Source: Candidatus Competibacter phosphatis (GTDB taxonomy: Bacteria; Pseudomonadota; Gammaproteobacteria; Competibacterales; Competibacteraceae). Taken from it: DNA of 64,000 nucleotides. Position 1 is the stretch's first letter, and each line of letters starts with the position of its first letter. The stretch spans positions 55,526 to 119,525 of the forward strand of contig NZ_SPMZ01000009.1 of assembly GCF_012939995.1 (NCBI RefSeq), written 5' to 3'. Under the pieces are notes generated by a model that saw only the letters and a program-made list of their open reading frames with translations, was not told the origin of the DNA and made no database searches. The position numbers were made by a program, and so were the translations under genes. This document shows, piece after piece, positions 14,780 to 24,057 of the stretch.

Positions 14780-15892
14780 TCAGTCCGATGAAACCAGCGG
14801 GACCGGTTTTCCCGCGAGCCGGAACGGCGCCGACAACATCCGCAACCGCGCTTCCCGTTCCGGCGGCGGCAACTGTCCGATGGCTTCCGCCACCCGATAA
14901 AACGCCGCGAAATCCCGTCCTTCCCGCTCGAACAGGGTCAGAAACGCCGGCACTTGTCGATAGTAGGTACTGACCCCGGCCAACTTGGCGTTGTTCAGAT
15001 CCTGTTCGAACCAACGATCATAGCCCGTGTAGCCGCCCCAACCTTGCTTGAGTTCCCGATACTGCTCGCGCAGTTGCGTCAAGATACGTTGTTTATCGGT
15101 CCGTTTCGCCGCTTCGTCGCCAGACGAAGCATAGACTGCCGCCAATCGTTCGCGGGCGTCCGCCGTCAGTCGCAGAAACTGCTCGCGGCGGCGGATATCG
15201 GTGGCATATTCCTCCCGCTCACGCGGCGTGCCGTGCCGTTCCAGCCAGCGTTCCGCGCCCAAGCGGCCCATCGCGGTCGCGAATGCTTCGTTGAAGGCGG
15301 TATCGTCGGCCACGTACAAACGCTGGTGAGCCAGTTCGTGAAACATCAGCTCCGCCAGCCGCCCGACCGGCCAGCCGATGAAGGTGTTCAGCAGCGGATC
15401 GTCGAACCAGCCCAGCGTCGAATAGGCGGAAATATCGGCGACGTATACATCGTCGCCACCGGCCCGCAGCTCCTCGGCCAAGCCTTGCGCGGCCCCGGCC
15501 TCGAAATAACCGCGATAGCTCAGGCAACCAGCCACCGGGAAACACCAGCGGCGTGGCTCCAGACTTAATTCAGGCGCGGCGAAAACGTTCTTGACCACCC
15601 AGGGTCGCCCGAGATCGGCGTAGCTCCGATAGCTGCCGTTGTCGGGAAGGGCCAGATCGGTGCTGGCGAACGCGCGCAAGTCACGGGCGGTTTCCAAGCG
15701 CTGGCGCAGTTCCACGGAGAGCGTCGGATCGGCCAGCACCGCCGCCACCGGCTGGCTGGCTTGGAACAAGGTCCACTGCCCCACCGCCGCCTGCCGGTAA
15801 TAAGCCAGTTCGGCGCAACCGGGCAACCCCAGCGCGAACCCGGTTCTCACCGCCAGTGTCCAGAGTATCGATCGTATCGTTCGCGGCCGCAT
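14780..15892 (-). CDS. Predicted aminopeptidase lipoprotein (zinc, PF10023 family)
   Basis: A 370-residue member of the predicted aminopeptidase family. The start at 15892 gives MRPRTIRSILWTLAVRTGF, then a lipobox ending LPGC, so the mature protein is probably a lipoprotein beginning CAELAYYRQA. The metal site is MFHELAHQRLYV followed by FNEAFATAMG. Other family features are YFEAGAAQGLAEEL and STLGWFDDPLLNTF. The open frame continues upstream to 16180 without conserved sequence. It is 34 bp from the ABC gene and divergent from cca. Confidence 0.85.
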   Translation of the reverse strand: MRPRTIRSILWTLAVRTGFALGLPGCAELAYYRQAAVGQWTLFQASQPVAAVLADPTLSVELRQRLETARDLRAFASTDLALPDNGSYRSYADLGRPWVVKNVFAAPELSLEPRRWCFPVAGCLSYRGYFEAGAAQGLAEELRAGGDDVYVADISAYSTLGWFDDPLLNTFIGWPVGRLAELMFHELAHQRLYVADDTAFNEAFATAMGRLGAERWLERHGTPREREEYATDIRRREQFLRLTADARERLAAVYASSGDEAAKRTDKQRILTQLREQYRELKQGWGGYTGYDRWFEQDLNNAKLAGVSTYYRQVPAFLTLFEREGRDFAAFYRVAEAIGQLPPPEREARLRMLSAPFRLAGKPVPLVSSD

Positions 15893-15972
15893 TGCATTTC
15901 CGAAAATTCGCCGGGCCAGCGGACCACAAAACCCGCATGACGGCCCATCAGGTATCATGACAACTGTCCAAC

Positions 15973-17246
15973 ATGATCGAACAAGCGATGCGCATGAACA
16001 ACGTGGAAATTTATCTGGTCGGCGGCGCGGTGCGCGACGAGTTGTTAAAGCTGCCGGTCCGGGAACGCGACTGGGTGGTGATCGGCGCCACGCCGGACGC
16101 ATTGCTGGCGCGCGGCTTCCGGCCGGTCGGCAAGGATTTTCCGGTGTTCCTGCACCCGGACACCCACGAGGAGTATGCACTGGCCCGCACCGAGCGCAAG
16201 ACCGCGCCCGGTTATCACGGTTTCAGCGTTCATGCCGCGCCGGAGGTCACGCTGGAGGACGATCTCCGGCGTCGCGATCTGACCATTAACGCCATGGCTC
16301 GCGACGCTGACGGCCACCTGATCGACCCTTACCACGCGCCCGCGATCTCGAAGCCCGCTGGTTGCGCCACGTCTCGCCGGCTTTCGCCGAGGACCCGGTG
16401 CGGATTCTCCGCGTCGCCCGTTTCAGCGCCCGCTACGCGCCGCTGGGCTTTCGGGTCGCGCCGGAAACCCTGGACCTGATGCGGGCCATGGTCGCCAATG
16501 GCGAAGTCGATCATCTGGTGCCGGAGCGGGTCTGGACGGAAACAGCGCGCGCCCTGAGCGAATCGCGGTCGGAGCGCTTTTTCGAAACCCTGCGCGACTG
16601 CGGCGCACTGGCGCGAATCTTTCCTGAACTGGACCGGCTGTTCGGCGTTCCCCAACCTCCCGTCCATCACCCCGAGATCGACACCGGTATTCATACCTTG
16701 ATGGCGCTGGCCCAAGCTGCACGGTTGGGGGCGGACATGGTCACCCGCTTCGCCGTGCTAGTCCACGATCTCGGCAAGGGCACCACCCCGCCCGAGGAAT
16801 GGCCTCATCATCATGGTCATGAACAGCGCAGCGCCGATCTGGTCCAGTCGTTCTGCCAGCGCTTGCGGATTCCGCATCTGTATCGCGAACTAGCTGTGGC
16901 GACCGCTCGCTACCATACGCATTGCCATCGCGCGCTGGAGTTGCGTCCGCAAACCCTGCTCAAGACCTTGCTGGGTTTGGACGCCCTGCGCAAACCGCAA
17001 CGCTTCGAACAGTTCCTCCTGGCCTGCGAAGCCGATGCACGCGGCCGGCTGGGACTGGAAAACCGAGACTATCCGCAGGCCGACCTGCTGCGCCAGGTTC
17101 ACCAGGCCGCCGCCGCCGTACAGGCGCGACCGCTGGTGCAACAGGGTTTGAGCGGACTGGCGCTAGCCGAGGCGCTGCGGCGGGAACGGCTGGCGGCGGT
17201 CACCGAGGCGCGGCGGGCCTTTGAAACTTGTCAACGCAATGCTTGA
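15973..17246 (+). CDS. cca: CCA-adding tRNA nucleotidyltransferase, one frameshift
   Basis: Adds or repairs the CCA end of tRNAs. The first part reads in one frame from [21 protein letters not shown] through [16 protein letters not shown] to IDPYH. The second resumes in another frame at [20 protein letters not shown] and continues with the HD motif [21 protein letters not shown] to the stop. The break is at about 16336, where one G of a GG pair appears to be missing (CACGCGCC where CACGGCGCC is expected). Reconstructed length is about 424 residues, normal for the E. coli type. ATGs at 15973, 15988 and 15994 are all possible. Because cca is important for viability, a sequence error is more likely than loss. 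Confidence 0.88.
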
Positions 17247-17270
17247 CCGGAGTTTTTTTCCGGCTATAAT
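17243..17270 (+). promoter_or_regulatory. Sigma-70-type promoter
   Basis: TTGACC at 17243-17248 and a perfect TATAAT at 17265-17270 are separated by 16 bp. The -35 box overlaps the cca stop codon. The predicted start, near 17277, lies just before a structured region that ends in a terminator and contains no clear protein gene. Confidence 0.7.
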
Positions 17271-17276
17271 CCGCCA

Positions 17277-17478
17277 CCCTATGAACCAGAAACTTCGTAA
17301 TCCCCATTTCTCATCCATCGCCGACCGGCGTTTGCCGGCCCCGCGCGGTTGCGCGCCAGCGGTGGACCCGACGTAGACCCCACGAGATTCAGCTCGAAGG
17401 GTTCGCGCCAGGCAACCCTTCGAGCGGGAACATAAAGAACCCCGGTCGGCGGTGCGCCTTCCGGGGTTTCGTTTTTTT
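17277..17478 (+). ncRNA. Putative ~200-nt structured RNA or attenuated leader
   Basis: This transcript unit is inferred from the promoter just upstream and the strong terminator at its end. Hairpins in order are CCGGC/GCCGG (17325-17338), CGCGC/GCGCG (17342-17355), a perfect 12-bp stem GCTCGAAGGGTT/AACCCTTCGAGC (17392-17425), then the terminator stem. A 31-codon frame from the ATG at 17281 begins MNQKLRNPHFSS and would be leaderless. It is not rich in any single amino acid, which argues against a classical attenuator peptide. I do not recognise 6S, tmRNA, RNase P or SRP RNA here. Confidence 0.45.
17438..17478 (+). terminator. Strong intrinsic terminator
   Basis: The stem AACCCCGG/CCGGGGTT with an inner GGCG/CGCC stem is followed by TTCG and seven T residues. 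It closes the structured region that begins at the promoter near 17243. Confidence 0.8.
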
Positions 17479-17597
17479 CGTAACCAGTTCGAAGCAGCCC
17501 CACCGCCGCACAGCGGTACCGGTTCCGAATGCCGGTCCGGCGCGCTCAGGCTAACCATCGCACGGCGTGTATCGGGCAGTGGTGGGACTTCGAAGCG

Positions 17598-17671
17598 AGG
17601 AAATGTAGCTCAGTGGGTAGAGCAGCTGACTCATCATCAGCCGGTCGAGGGTTCGACTCCCTCCTTTTCAC
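17598..17671 (+). tRNA. Atypical or decayed tRNA-like sequence, anticodon CAT
   Basis: A near-complete cloverleaf is visible. The D arm is GCTC-AGTGGGTA-GAGC. The anticodon arm is GCTGA-CTCATCA-TCAGC, with CAT in the anticodon position. The T arm is GAGGG-TTCGACT-CCCTC. The acceptor stem is poor: GGAAATG pairs with CTTTTCA at only five of seven positions, position 37 is C instead of A, and no CCA end follows. This is either a degenerate tRNA or an assembly-damaged one. It should not be counted as the functional elongator tRNA-Met. Confidence 0.4.
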
Positions 17672-17693
17672 TGGATAAAGCCCTGTCACGGCT

Positions 17694-17720
17694 TGCGGTT
17701 CGAATCCGCCCATCCTCGCA
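17694..17720 (+). other. Second tRNA 3'-half remnant (T arm and acceptor)
   Basis: TGCGG-TTCGAAT-CCGCC is a T-arm signature, followed closely by TCCTCGCA. TCCTCGC (17713-17719) is an exact complement of GCGAGGA at 17594-17600, immediately before the tRNA-like element. The outer acceptor and this T arm could therefore belong to one tRNA that is interrupted or scrambled by the inner copy. Confidence 0.35.
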
Positions 17721-18113
17721 GTACCCAGGGACCGCCCCGGCGGGCGGTCGCCGCTCCGACGCTTCGGCAAGGGAACGGTGATCGACCCGCAACGACCGCG
17801 TGATCTTGCGCAATGGGCTACGGACCGACGCCGATCATCGGCCAGCCGGTTGCGATGACAAATCAGGATGATGCGTCTCGCCGCTGGTCCGCCGATGATC
17901 CGCTCGGTCCGCCCCATGGCCCGTCATGCGGGCGTGGGGCGCTCCCACTTTCTTCAACCTGAATTTCATGCAACCGGCAGGAGCCTCGACACGATGACCT
18001 TTTGAACTTCGGCGGTGGCGGACCGGATTCGGTGCCGATAGCAACACGCCACGCTCACCCGCCGGATGCGGCGGAACAGGAAGACTGAGAATATACCCAC
18101 AAGGAGAATCAAC
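17721..18113 (+). other. Intergenic stretch with no recognised gene
   Basis: About 390 bp between the tRNA-like remnants and the SPFH gene. The frames open here contain no recognisable protein. GC-rich short inverted repeats are present (for example CGCCCCGGCGGGCG near 17733), but I see no convincing promoter or terminator. The only clear signal is AAGGAG before the ATG at 18114. Confidence 0.5.
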
Positions 18114-19262
18114 ATGTTGGGATTCCAACGAATCGTCATTGCCCAAAACGAGCGTGGGCTTCACCTGTACGACCGCCGGCTGGCGGCCATTCTGGAACCG
18201 GGAGTCTACCGCTGGTTCGATCCGCTGCGCCGCCACGAGGTACAGCGTTACGACCTGAGCGTGGCCGAGTTCGATCACCCGTGGCTGGATGTACTACTAC
18301 GGACCGAACCGGCTTTGGTGGCACGACACTTCCAGGTCGTGGAAACCGGCGAACATCAGGTCGGCCTGATTTACAAGAACGGCCGCCTGGCAGGCGTGTT
18401 GCCGCCGGCGACCCGGCAGGCGTACTGGCGCGGTCCGGTCGAGGTCAAGGTGGAGCTGCTGGACATCGGTAGCGATTACGCCCTGTCGCGGGCACACGCC
18501 GCACTGCTGGCGCGACCCTCGGCCACGCTGGCCAAGACCCTGAACGGCTTCACTCTGGCCGCCGAGGTCGAAGACCAGCACATCGGTCTGCTGCTGGTGG
18601 ATGGCGAACTGGTCCGCACCCTGCCACCCGGTCTGCACGCCTTCTGGCGCTTCAACCGGTCGGTCAAGGTGGAAACCGTGGATCTGCGTTTACAGACCGT
18701 GGAAGTCTCCGGCCAGGAAATCCTGACCAAGGATAAGGTCAGCCTGCGGGTCAACCTGTCGGCGGTCTACCGCATCGCCGACCCGGTCAAGGCGCGCGGC
18801 GACCTGGGCAACATCGCCGAGTACCTGTATCGGACCTTGCAGTTCGGTTTGCGGCAGGCGATCGGCACCCAGCCACTGGATGGCCTGCTCGGCGACAAGG
18901 ACCAACTGGATCGGGTCGTGCGGAACTACGTGGCGGAACGGGTCGAACCGCACGGGCTGGCGCTGGAAACCGTCGGCATCAAGGACGTGATCCTGCCCGG
19001 TGAGATGAAGGATATTCTCAACCAGGTGGTGACCGCCGAAAAGGCGGCACAGGCCAACGTCATCCGCCGGCGCGAGGAAGTCGCCGCCACCCGCTCGCTG
19101 CTCAACACGGCGAAGCTGATGGAAGAGAACCCGATTCTGTTGCGCCTGAAGGAACTGGAGGCGCTGGAGAAGGTGGTCGATAAGGTCGAACGGCTGACCG
19201 TGTTCGGCGGCCTGGATGGCGTGTTGCGCGATACGGTGCGCATCGACCTACCGACTCATTGA
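18114..19262 (+). CDS. SPFH/band-7 domain protein (slipin-like) with repeated N-terminal motif
   Basis: A 382-residue protein with an SPFH/band-7 domain (about residues 185-330, including TKDKVSLRVNLSAVYRIADP and the coiled NQVVTAEKAAQANVIRRREE). Such proteins assemble on membranes as scaffolds. The N terminus has no membrane helix. Instead, a motif of the form E/D-x-x-(V/I)GL-x-x-x-x-G-x-L-x-x-x-LPPG-x-x-x-FW recurs three times, near residues 11-35, 78-105 and 152-178. The ATG at 18114 has AAGGAGAA upstream. The gene stands alone, with no NfeD partner beside it. Confidence 0.82.
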   Translation: MLGFQRIVIAQNERGLHLYDRRLAAILEPGVYRWFDPLRRHEVQRYDLSVAEFDHPWLDVLLRTEPALVARHFQVVETGEHQVGLIYKNGRLAGVLPPATRQAYWRGPVEVKVELLDIGSDYALSRAHAALLARPSATLAKTLNGFTLAAEVEDQHIGLLLVDGELVRTLPPGLHAFWRFNRSVKVETVDLRLQTVEVSGQEILTKDKVSLRVNLSAVYRIADPVKARGDLGNIAEYLYRTLQFGLRQAIGTQPLDGLLGDKDQLDRVVRNYVAERVEPHGLALETVGIKDVILPGEMKDILNQVVTAEKAAQANVIRRREEVAATRSLLNTAKLMEENPILLRLKELEALEKVVDKVERLTVFGGLDGVLRDTVRIDLPTH

Positions 19263-19282
19263 GGGATGCTTCCCTTACCCAT

Positions 19283-19310
19283 GCCCCTCTCCCTCAGCCG
19301 GGAGAGGGGC
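19283..19310 (+). terminator. Perfect inverted repeat, possible terminator
   Basis: GCCCCTCTCCC and GGGAGAGGGGC form an 11-bp perfect stem with a six-base loop, 20 bp after the SPFH gene stop. The downstream CTTAATT is only weakly T-rich. A shorter related sequence (CCCCTC...GAGGGG) follows hisG at 59240, so this may be a dispersed intergenic repeat. Confidence 0.5.
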
Positions 19311-19340
19311 CTTAATTCCACCGCCAAAAGTTGAACTTGC

Positions 19341-20600
19341 ATGTCCGGCACCATCGCCATGCTGTTATTGGGCCTGGGCACCTTGCTGGTGGGAAACGGC
19401 CTGCTGGGGACTCTACTGGGCATCCGGGCACGGCTGGAAGGTTTTACCAACACCGCCATCGGCGCATTGATGGCGGCCTATTTCCTGGGCTATGTCATGG
19501 GCACCTTTCTGGTGCCGGCGTTCATTCGCCGGGTGGGTCATATTCGCAGCTTTGCGGCTCTGGCGGCGATCGGCTCGGCATCCGTGCTGTGCTATGGATT
19601 GATAGTCCATCCGTTGGTCTGGGCGGCGCTGCGCGTGATCACCGGCATTGCGGTCGTCGGCGTCTACACGGTGGTGGAAAGCTGGCTCAACGAACAGTCC
19701 TCACCCCATACGCGCGGCCGCATCTTCGCCATCTACATGATGGTGACGCTGGCTAGCCTGGCCGCTGGACAATACCTGATCCTGACCGGCGACACTGGCG
19801 CTCTGACACTTTTCGCCGTTGCATCCATGCTGTTCACCTTGGGACTGGTGCCCATCGCCGCCACCCGCATCCATGCTCCGCAACCACTGGCGACCCCGCC
19901 GGTGCGCCTGACTCGTCTGTTCTGGCTGGCGCCGCTGGCCGCCGGCGGCGCGTTCATCGCCGGCATCGTCAGCGGCGCTTTCTGGAGCCTGGGCGCCGTA
20001 TTCGCGCAACGGGTGGGATTGTCGGAGGAAAGCATTGCCTTGTTCATGAGCGCCACCATTATCGGCGGCGCACTGCTGCAATGGCCGATCGGTCGATTGT
20101 CCGATCATTACAGCCGGCGCTTCATGCTGACTCTGGTCAGCTTCGCCGCCGCCCTGGTCGCGTTGCTGGTGCTGCGGGTCATGTATGCGTCGCTGGTGGC
20201 GCTGACCGCCTGCGCTTTCTTGTACGGCGGCCTGATGTTTTCGATCTACAGCCTGAGCGTGGCGCATATGAACGACCGTTTGAGCGCCCCCGGTGATGTG
20301 CTGGACGCCACTCGCGGCTTGTTGCTGATCTTCGGCATGGGTTCGATTGCCGGTCCGGCGATCGGCGGCCCGCTGATGGACGGGTTTGGACCCGGCACCC
20401 TCCCCGCCTACTCCGCGACCGTACTCGGTCTATTGGGCCTGTTTGGGTTGCTGCGCTTGATCTGGGCCGTGCCGATTCCGCTGATCGAGCAAGGCCGGTT
20501 CGTGCCGATGGTACGTACCACACCCGTGGTCCTGAAAATGCTGCCGCGGACTGACACTCAAACGGAACTGGACCTGCCGTCGTCGTCTAAGCATCTTTGA
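19341..20600 (+). CDS. Major facilitator superfamily transporter (YcaD-like)
   Basis: A 419-residue inner-membrane protein with about 12 helices. The family loop motif appears in modified form as [21 protein letters not shown], and [13 protein letters not shown] lies in the second half. [23 protein letters not shown] is typical of the YcaD/UMF-type group, whose substrates are mostly unknown. The ATG at 19341 gives a hydrophobic first helix directly. It lies 60 bp upstream of an alcohol dehydrogenase gene on the same strand. Confidence 0.85.
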   Translation: MSGTIAMLLLGLGTLLVGNGLLGTLLGIRARLEGFTNTAIGALMAAYFLGYVMGTFLVPAFIRRVGHIRSFAALAAIGSASVLCYGLIVHPLVWAALRVITGIAVVGVYTVVESWLNEQSSPHTRGRIFAIYMMVTLASLAAGQYLILTGDTGALTLFAVASMLFTLGLVPIAATRIHAPQPLATPPVRLTRLFWLAPLAAGGAFIAGIVSGAFWSLGAVFAQRVGLSEESIALFMSATIIGGALLQWPIGRLSDHYSRRFMLTLVSFAAALVALLVLRVMYASLVALTACAFLYGGLMFSIYSLSVAHMNDRLSAPGDVLDATRGLLLIFGMGSIAGPAIGGPLMDGFGPGTLPAYSATVLGLLGLFGLLRLIWAVPIPLIEQGRFVPMVRTTPVVLKMLPRTDTQTELDLPSSSKHL

Positions 20601-20659
20601 AAGCGATCACCATTGCCCTCTCCATTCGAAACGTCGTTCACACTTTCGGAGGACCTCCC

Positions 20660-21670
20660 ATGATTCGAGCCTATGCCGCCCATGAAGCCAAGGGCAAACT
20701 CACTCCCTTCGAGTACGATCCGGGCGAACTGAAGCCGGATCAGGTCGAGATCGACGTCATCGCCTGCGGCGTCTGCCATTCCGATCTCTCCATGCTGCAC
20801 AACGATTGGCATAACAGCAGCTATCCACTGGTGCCGGGTCATGAAGTCGTCGGCACCATCGCCCAAATCGGCAACCACGTCACCCACCTCAAGGTCGGTG
20901 ACACGGTCGGCCTGGGCTGGTTCAGCGGCAGTTGCATGACCTGCGACCAGTGCATGGGCGGCGACCACAACCTGTGCCCCAGCGGCGAGCAAACCATCGT
21001 CGGCCGCCACGGCGGGTTTGCCAACAAGGTGCGTTGCAACGCCGAGTGGGCCACCCTGTTACCGCCTGGCCTGGATATAAAGAAGGCAGGGCCCTTGTTC
21101 TGCGGCGGCATCACCGTGTTCAATCCCATCGTCCAATTTGACGTAAAACCCACCGACCGGGTCGGCGTGGTCGGCATCGGCGGGCTGGGTCACTTGGCCA
21201 TTCAGTTCCTGAATAAATGGGGTTGCGAAGTAACGGCCTTCACCTCCAGCGATTCCAAGCGGAACGAAGCCTTGGGCATGGGCGCGCATCAGGTCGTCAA
21301 TTCCCGCGACGACGGACAACTTGACAAGATCGCCGGTTCGCTGGATTTCGTCCTCTCAACCGTCAACGTCGATCTGAACTGGCCGGCCTTTCTGAACGTT
21401 CTCAGGCCGAAAGGACGACTGCATACGGTCGGAGCGGTCCTGTCTCCGATCCCGGTCGCCGCTTTTTCCCTCATCGGTGGGCAAAAGAGCCTCTCGGGTT
21501 CTCCACTCGGTTCGCCAGCCACCGTCCGCAAAATGCTGGATTTCTGCGCCCGGCATCAAATTGCGCCCGTGACCGAACACTTCCCGATGAGCCAGGTCAA
21601 CGAGGCGCTGGCGCATCTGGAAGCCGGCAAGGCCCGTTATCGGATCGTGCTCGAAAACGACTTTGCCTAA
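20660..21670 (+). CDS. Zinc-dependent NAD(P) alcohol/aldehyde dehydrogenase (cinnamyl-ADH family)
   Basis: A 336-residue medium-chain dehydrogenase, probably reducing aldehydes with NADPH (YahK/AdhC-like). Catalytic zinc ligands are in CGVCHSDL and PGHEVVGTI. The structural zinc site is [15 protein letters not shown], and the cofactor motif is [13 protein letters not shown]. The ATG at 20660 follows GGAGG; a longer open frame from 20597 is not supported. The stop overlaps that of opposing rsmE. Confidence 0.9.
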   Translation: MIRAYAAHEAKGKLTPFEYDPGELKPDQVEIDVIACGVCHSDLSMLHNDWHNSSYPLVPGHEVVGTIAQIGNHVTHLKVGDTVGLGWFSGSCMTCDQCMGGDHNLCPSGEQTIVGRHGGFANKVRCNAEWATLLPPGLDIKKAGPLFCGGITVFNPIVQFDVKPTDRVGVVGIGGLGHLAIQFLNKWGCEVTAFTSSDSKRNEALGMGAHQVVNSRDDGQLDKIAGSLDFVLSTVNVDLNWPAFLNVLRPKGRLHTVGAVLSPIPVAAFSLIGGQKSLSGSPLGSPATVRKMLDFCARHQIAPVTEHFPMSQVNEALAHLEAGKARYRIVLENDFA

Positions 21671-22401
21671 TCCCAATCACCCCACAGCGCTTGCACCGCC
21701 GCCAGCGCCGCCACGCCGGCGGTTTCGGTCCGCAAGACGCGCGGTCCCAGACGGACGCCGCTGAATCCCGCCGTCCGCGCCTGGGCGATTTCCGCCGGAC
21801 TCAAGCCGCCCTCGGGACCGATCAGCAACGTGATCGCCCCTGTGGGCGGATCCAGATCACGCAAGCCTTGTTCCGCCAAGGGATCGAGCAACAAGTATGG
21901 ACCCGGCGCCATCGGCGACGTCAACCAGGCGGCCAGCGCCAAGGGCTCCCGCAATTCCGGTAATCGGTTGCGACCACATTGCTCGCAGGCGCCGATCACG
22001 ATGCCTCGCCAATGCTGGATCTTGCGCGACAAGCGCTCGCCGGACAGACCGACTCCGCCGCGTTCCGCAAACAACGGCTGGATCGCGGCGACGCCCAATT
22101 CCACCGCCTTTTGCACCGTGTGATCCATCTTCTCACCGCGCGAGACGCCTTGCGCCAACACGATCCGCAGCGGAGGCTCCGCCTCCTCGGGCAGCGCTTC
22201 CGCCACCCGCGCCCATGCCTCCCGTTTGCCGACCTCGCCCAGCGTCGCCGCGAACGCCTCGCCTTCGCCGTCGAACAACACCAGCGGCGCGCCGGGCTTG
22301 AGTCGCAAGACGCGCACGGCGTGGTTGAACGCATGCTCGTTTAGCGGCACGGTCGCACTGGTCACTAGCGACATGGGCAGATAAAATCGGGGAACGCGCA
22401 T
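21667..22401 (-). CDS. rsmE: 16S rRNA m3U1498 methyltransferase
   Basis: Methylates U1498 of 16S rRNA. The product has 244 residues. It has an N-terminal PUA-like part with [19 protein letters not shown]. The knotted SPOUT methyltransferase part shows [45 protein letters not shown] and the C-terminal [17 protein letters not shown]. The start at 22401 (MRVPRFYLP) is conserved in the family; an in-frame extension to 22455 is not. Confidence 0.95.
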   Translation of the reverse strand: MRVPRFYLPMSLVTSATVPLNEHAFNHAVRVLRLKPGAPLVLFDGEGEAFAATLGEVGKREAWARVAEALPEEAEPPLRIVLAQGVSRGEKMDHTVQKAVELGVAAIQPLFAERGGVGLSGERLSRKIQHWRGIVIGACEQCGRNRLPELREPLALAAWLTSPMAPGPYLLLDPLAEQGLRDLDPPTGAITLLIGPEGGLSPAEIAQARTAGFSGVRLGPRVLRTETAGVAALAAVQALWGDWD

Positions 22402-22508
22402 TCGATCCGACCTTGCGGGTTTATCGTTAGCCTGAAGTTTACGCCTTGCGAGCAAGCTGTTGGCGTTCCGAATCCCGCCCGCAACCGCCGCCGATCACGA
22501 CACCGCCC

Positions 22509-22538
22509 TTTCAAAAACCGTGCTGGGCTTGGCATAAT
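22509..22538 (+). promoter_or_regulatory. Possible promoter for glycogen synthase gene
   Basis: TTTCAA at 22509-22514 and CATAAT at 22533-22538 are 18 bp apart, in the 222-bp gap before glgA. Only the -10 box is close to consensus. Confidence 0.35.
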
Positions 22539-22623
22539 TCACCGTCAAACTCGTTCCGACCAAACGCACCGTCGGAATCCCTCCAATTTCCGCCGCCCGC
22601 CCGACCAAGGGAGCACAACAACA

Positions 22624-23857
22624 ATGCGTGTCCTGCTGACCACCAACGAATACCCCCCCCCACGTTTACCGGCGCGCCGGCGTTCACGTCGAATATCTGT
22701 CGCGCGAGCTGGCCAAGCTGACCCCAGTCGAGGTGCGGAGTTTTCACGACCAAACGGTCGACGAAGGTCAGTTGCATGTACGTGGCATCAAGATGGATAC
22801 CACCCACTTCGCCGGTTGTCCGCAATCCTTCGTCTCGCCGCTCAAGGCCCTGAGCACCTGTCTGGCCTTTGTAGGTCAGGGGCTCGGCGACGATCTGGAC
22901 GGCTGCGCCGAGATCATCCACTGCCACACCTGGTACGCCCACTTCAGCGGTATCCTTGCCAAGATCCTCTACAACATCCCGATGGTGATCACCGTCCATT
23001 CGCTGGAACCGTTGCGCCCCTGGAAACGCGACCAACTCGGCCACGGTTACGATCTCTCATGCTGGATCGAGAAAACCGCGCTGGAAATGGCCGATGCCAT
23101 CATCGCCGTTTCGCGCAGCACCCGCGACGATATCCTGCGTCTATTCGACGTCGAACCGACCCGGGTGGTGGTGATCCCTAACGGCATCGACACCGAGGAA
23201 TACCATCCGGTTCACGAACCCGAAACTCTCGCTCAGCTCGGCATCGACCCCGATCGCCCCTTCGTGCTGTTCGTCGGTCGAATCACCCGGCAAAAGGGGC
23301 TGTACTACCTGCTGCAAGCCATCCCGCGACTCGATCCGAAACTGCAAGTGGTGTTATGCGCCGGCGATGCCGATACCCTGAGCATGCAGCGCGAGATCGA
23401 GGAAATCGTGCAGGAATTGCAAGCCCAGCGCTCCGGCATCGTCTGGATTCCCAAAATGCTGCCGCGTTCGGCCACCATCGCGCTGTACTCGCATGCCACC
23501 ATCTTCTGCTGCCCCTCGATCTACGAGCCATTCGGCATCATCAATCTGGAAGCCATGGCCTGCGGCACGCCGGTGGTGGGCAGCGCGACCGGCGGGATCT
23601 GCGAGGTGGTGGTCGAGGGCGAAACCGGCTTGCTGGTGGACCCGCACCTGTCGCCCGCGCCGCCGCACGATCCCGTCGCTCCCGCCAAGTTCGAACGCGG
23701 GCTGGCTGACGCCATCAACCGTCTCGCCAACGACCCGGAGCTACTGCAACGCATGGGTCAGGCGGGCCGCGAGCGGGTCGAACGGCACTATAGCTGGCGC
23801 AGCATCGCCCAGCAGACTTACGATCTTTACCGCCGGCTGCGCCCGCAGCGGAGCTAG
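22624..23857 (+). CDS. glgA: Glycogen synthase, GT4 actinobacterial (GlgA/GlgM-like) type, one frameshift
   Basis: Elongates glycogen or makes maltose-1-phosphate from a nucleotide-glucose donor. The start MRVLLTTNEYPP runs into a run of nine C (22653-22661). After it the correct sequence continues in the next frame as HVYRRAGVHVEYLSRELAKL, then HCHTWYAHFSGILAKILYNI. The donor-site block is PSIYEPFGIINLEAMACGTP, and GRITRQKGLYYLLQAIP is also present. Eight C would restore a ~410-residue enzyme. It resembles actinobacterial GlgA rather than E. coli GT5 GlgA. No other glg genes are adjacent. Confidence 0.88.
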
Positions 23858-23900
23858 CCCGAGCCGGCGGTTCCACGCGGTTTCCCGACCTTCCCAGTCC

Positions 23901-23922
23901 CAGGGGCTCCACCGAGCCCCTG
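23901..23922 (+). terminator. Inverted repeat after glgA, probable terminator
   Basis: CAGGGGCTC and GAGCCCCTG form a 9-bp stem with a four-base loop, followed by TTCCATTGTTG. It lies 43 bp after the glgA stop. Confidence 0.5.
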
Positions 23923-24057
23923 TTCCATTGTTGCAACTCTTTTGCCTTCATATAGTCTTTGCTGTATGGAACCACAGCCGCGATATGTGGCGCCATCCAC
24001 GCTTGAACCTAATAACAACTCATTGTTTTGCATTGCAACATCATTGAGGAGGATTTG

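Noticed and set aside
17281..17376. 31-codon leader peptide as a classical amino-acid attenuator
   Set aside because: The peptide has no run of one amino acid, and no biosynthetic gene follows the terminator.
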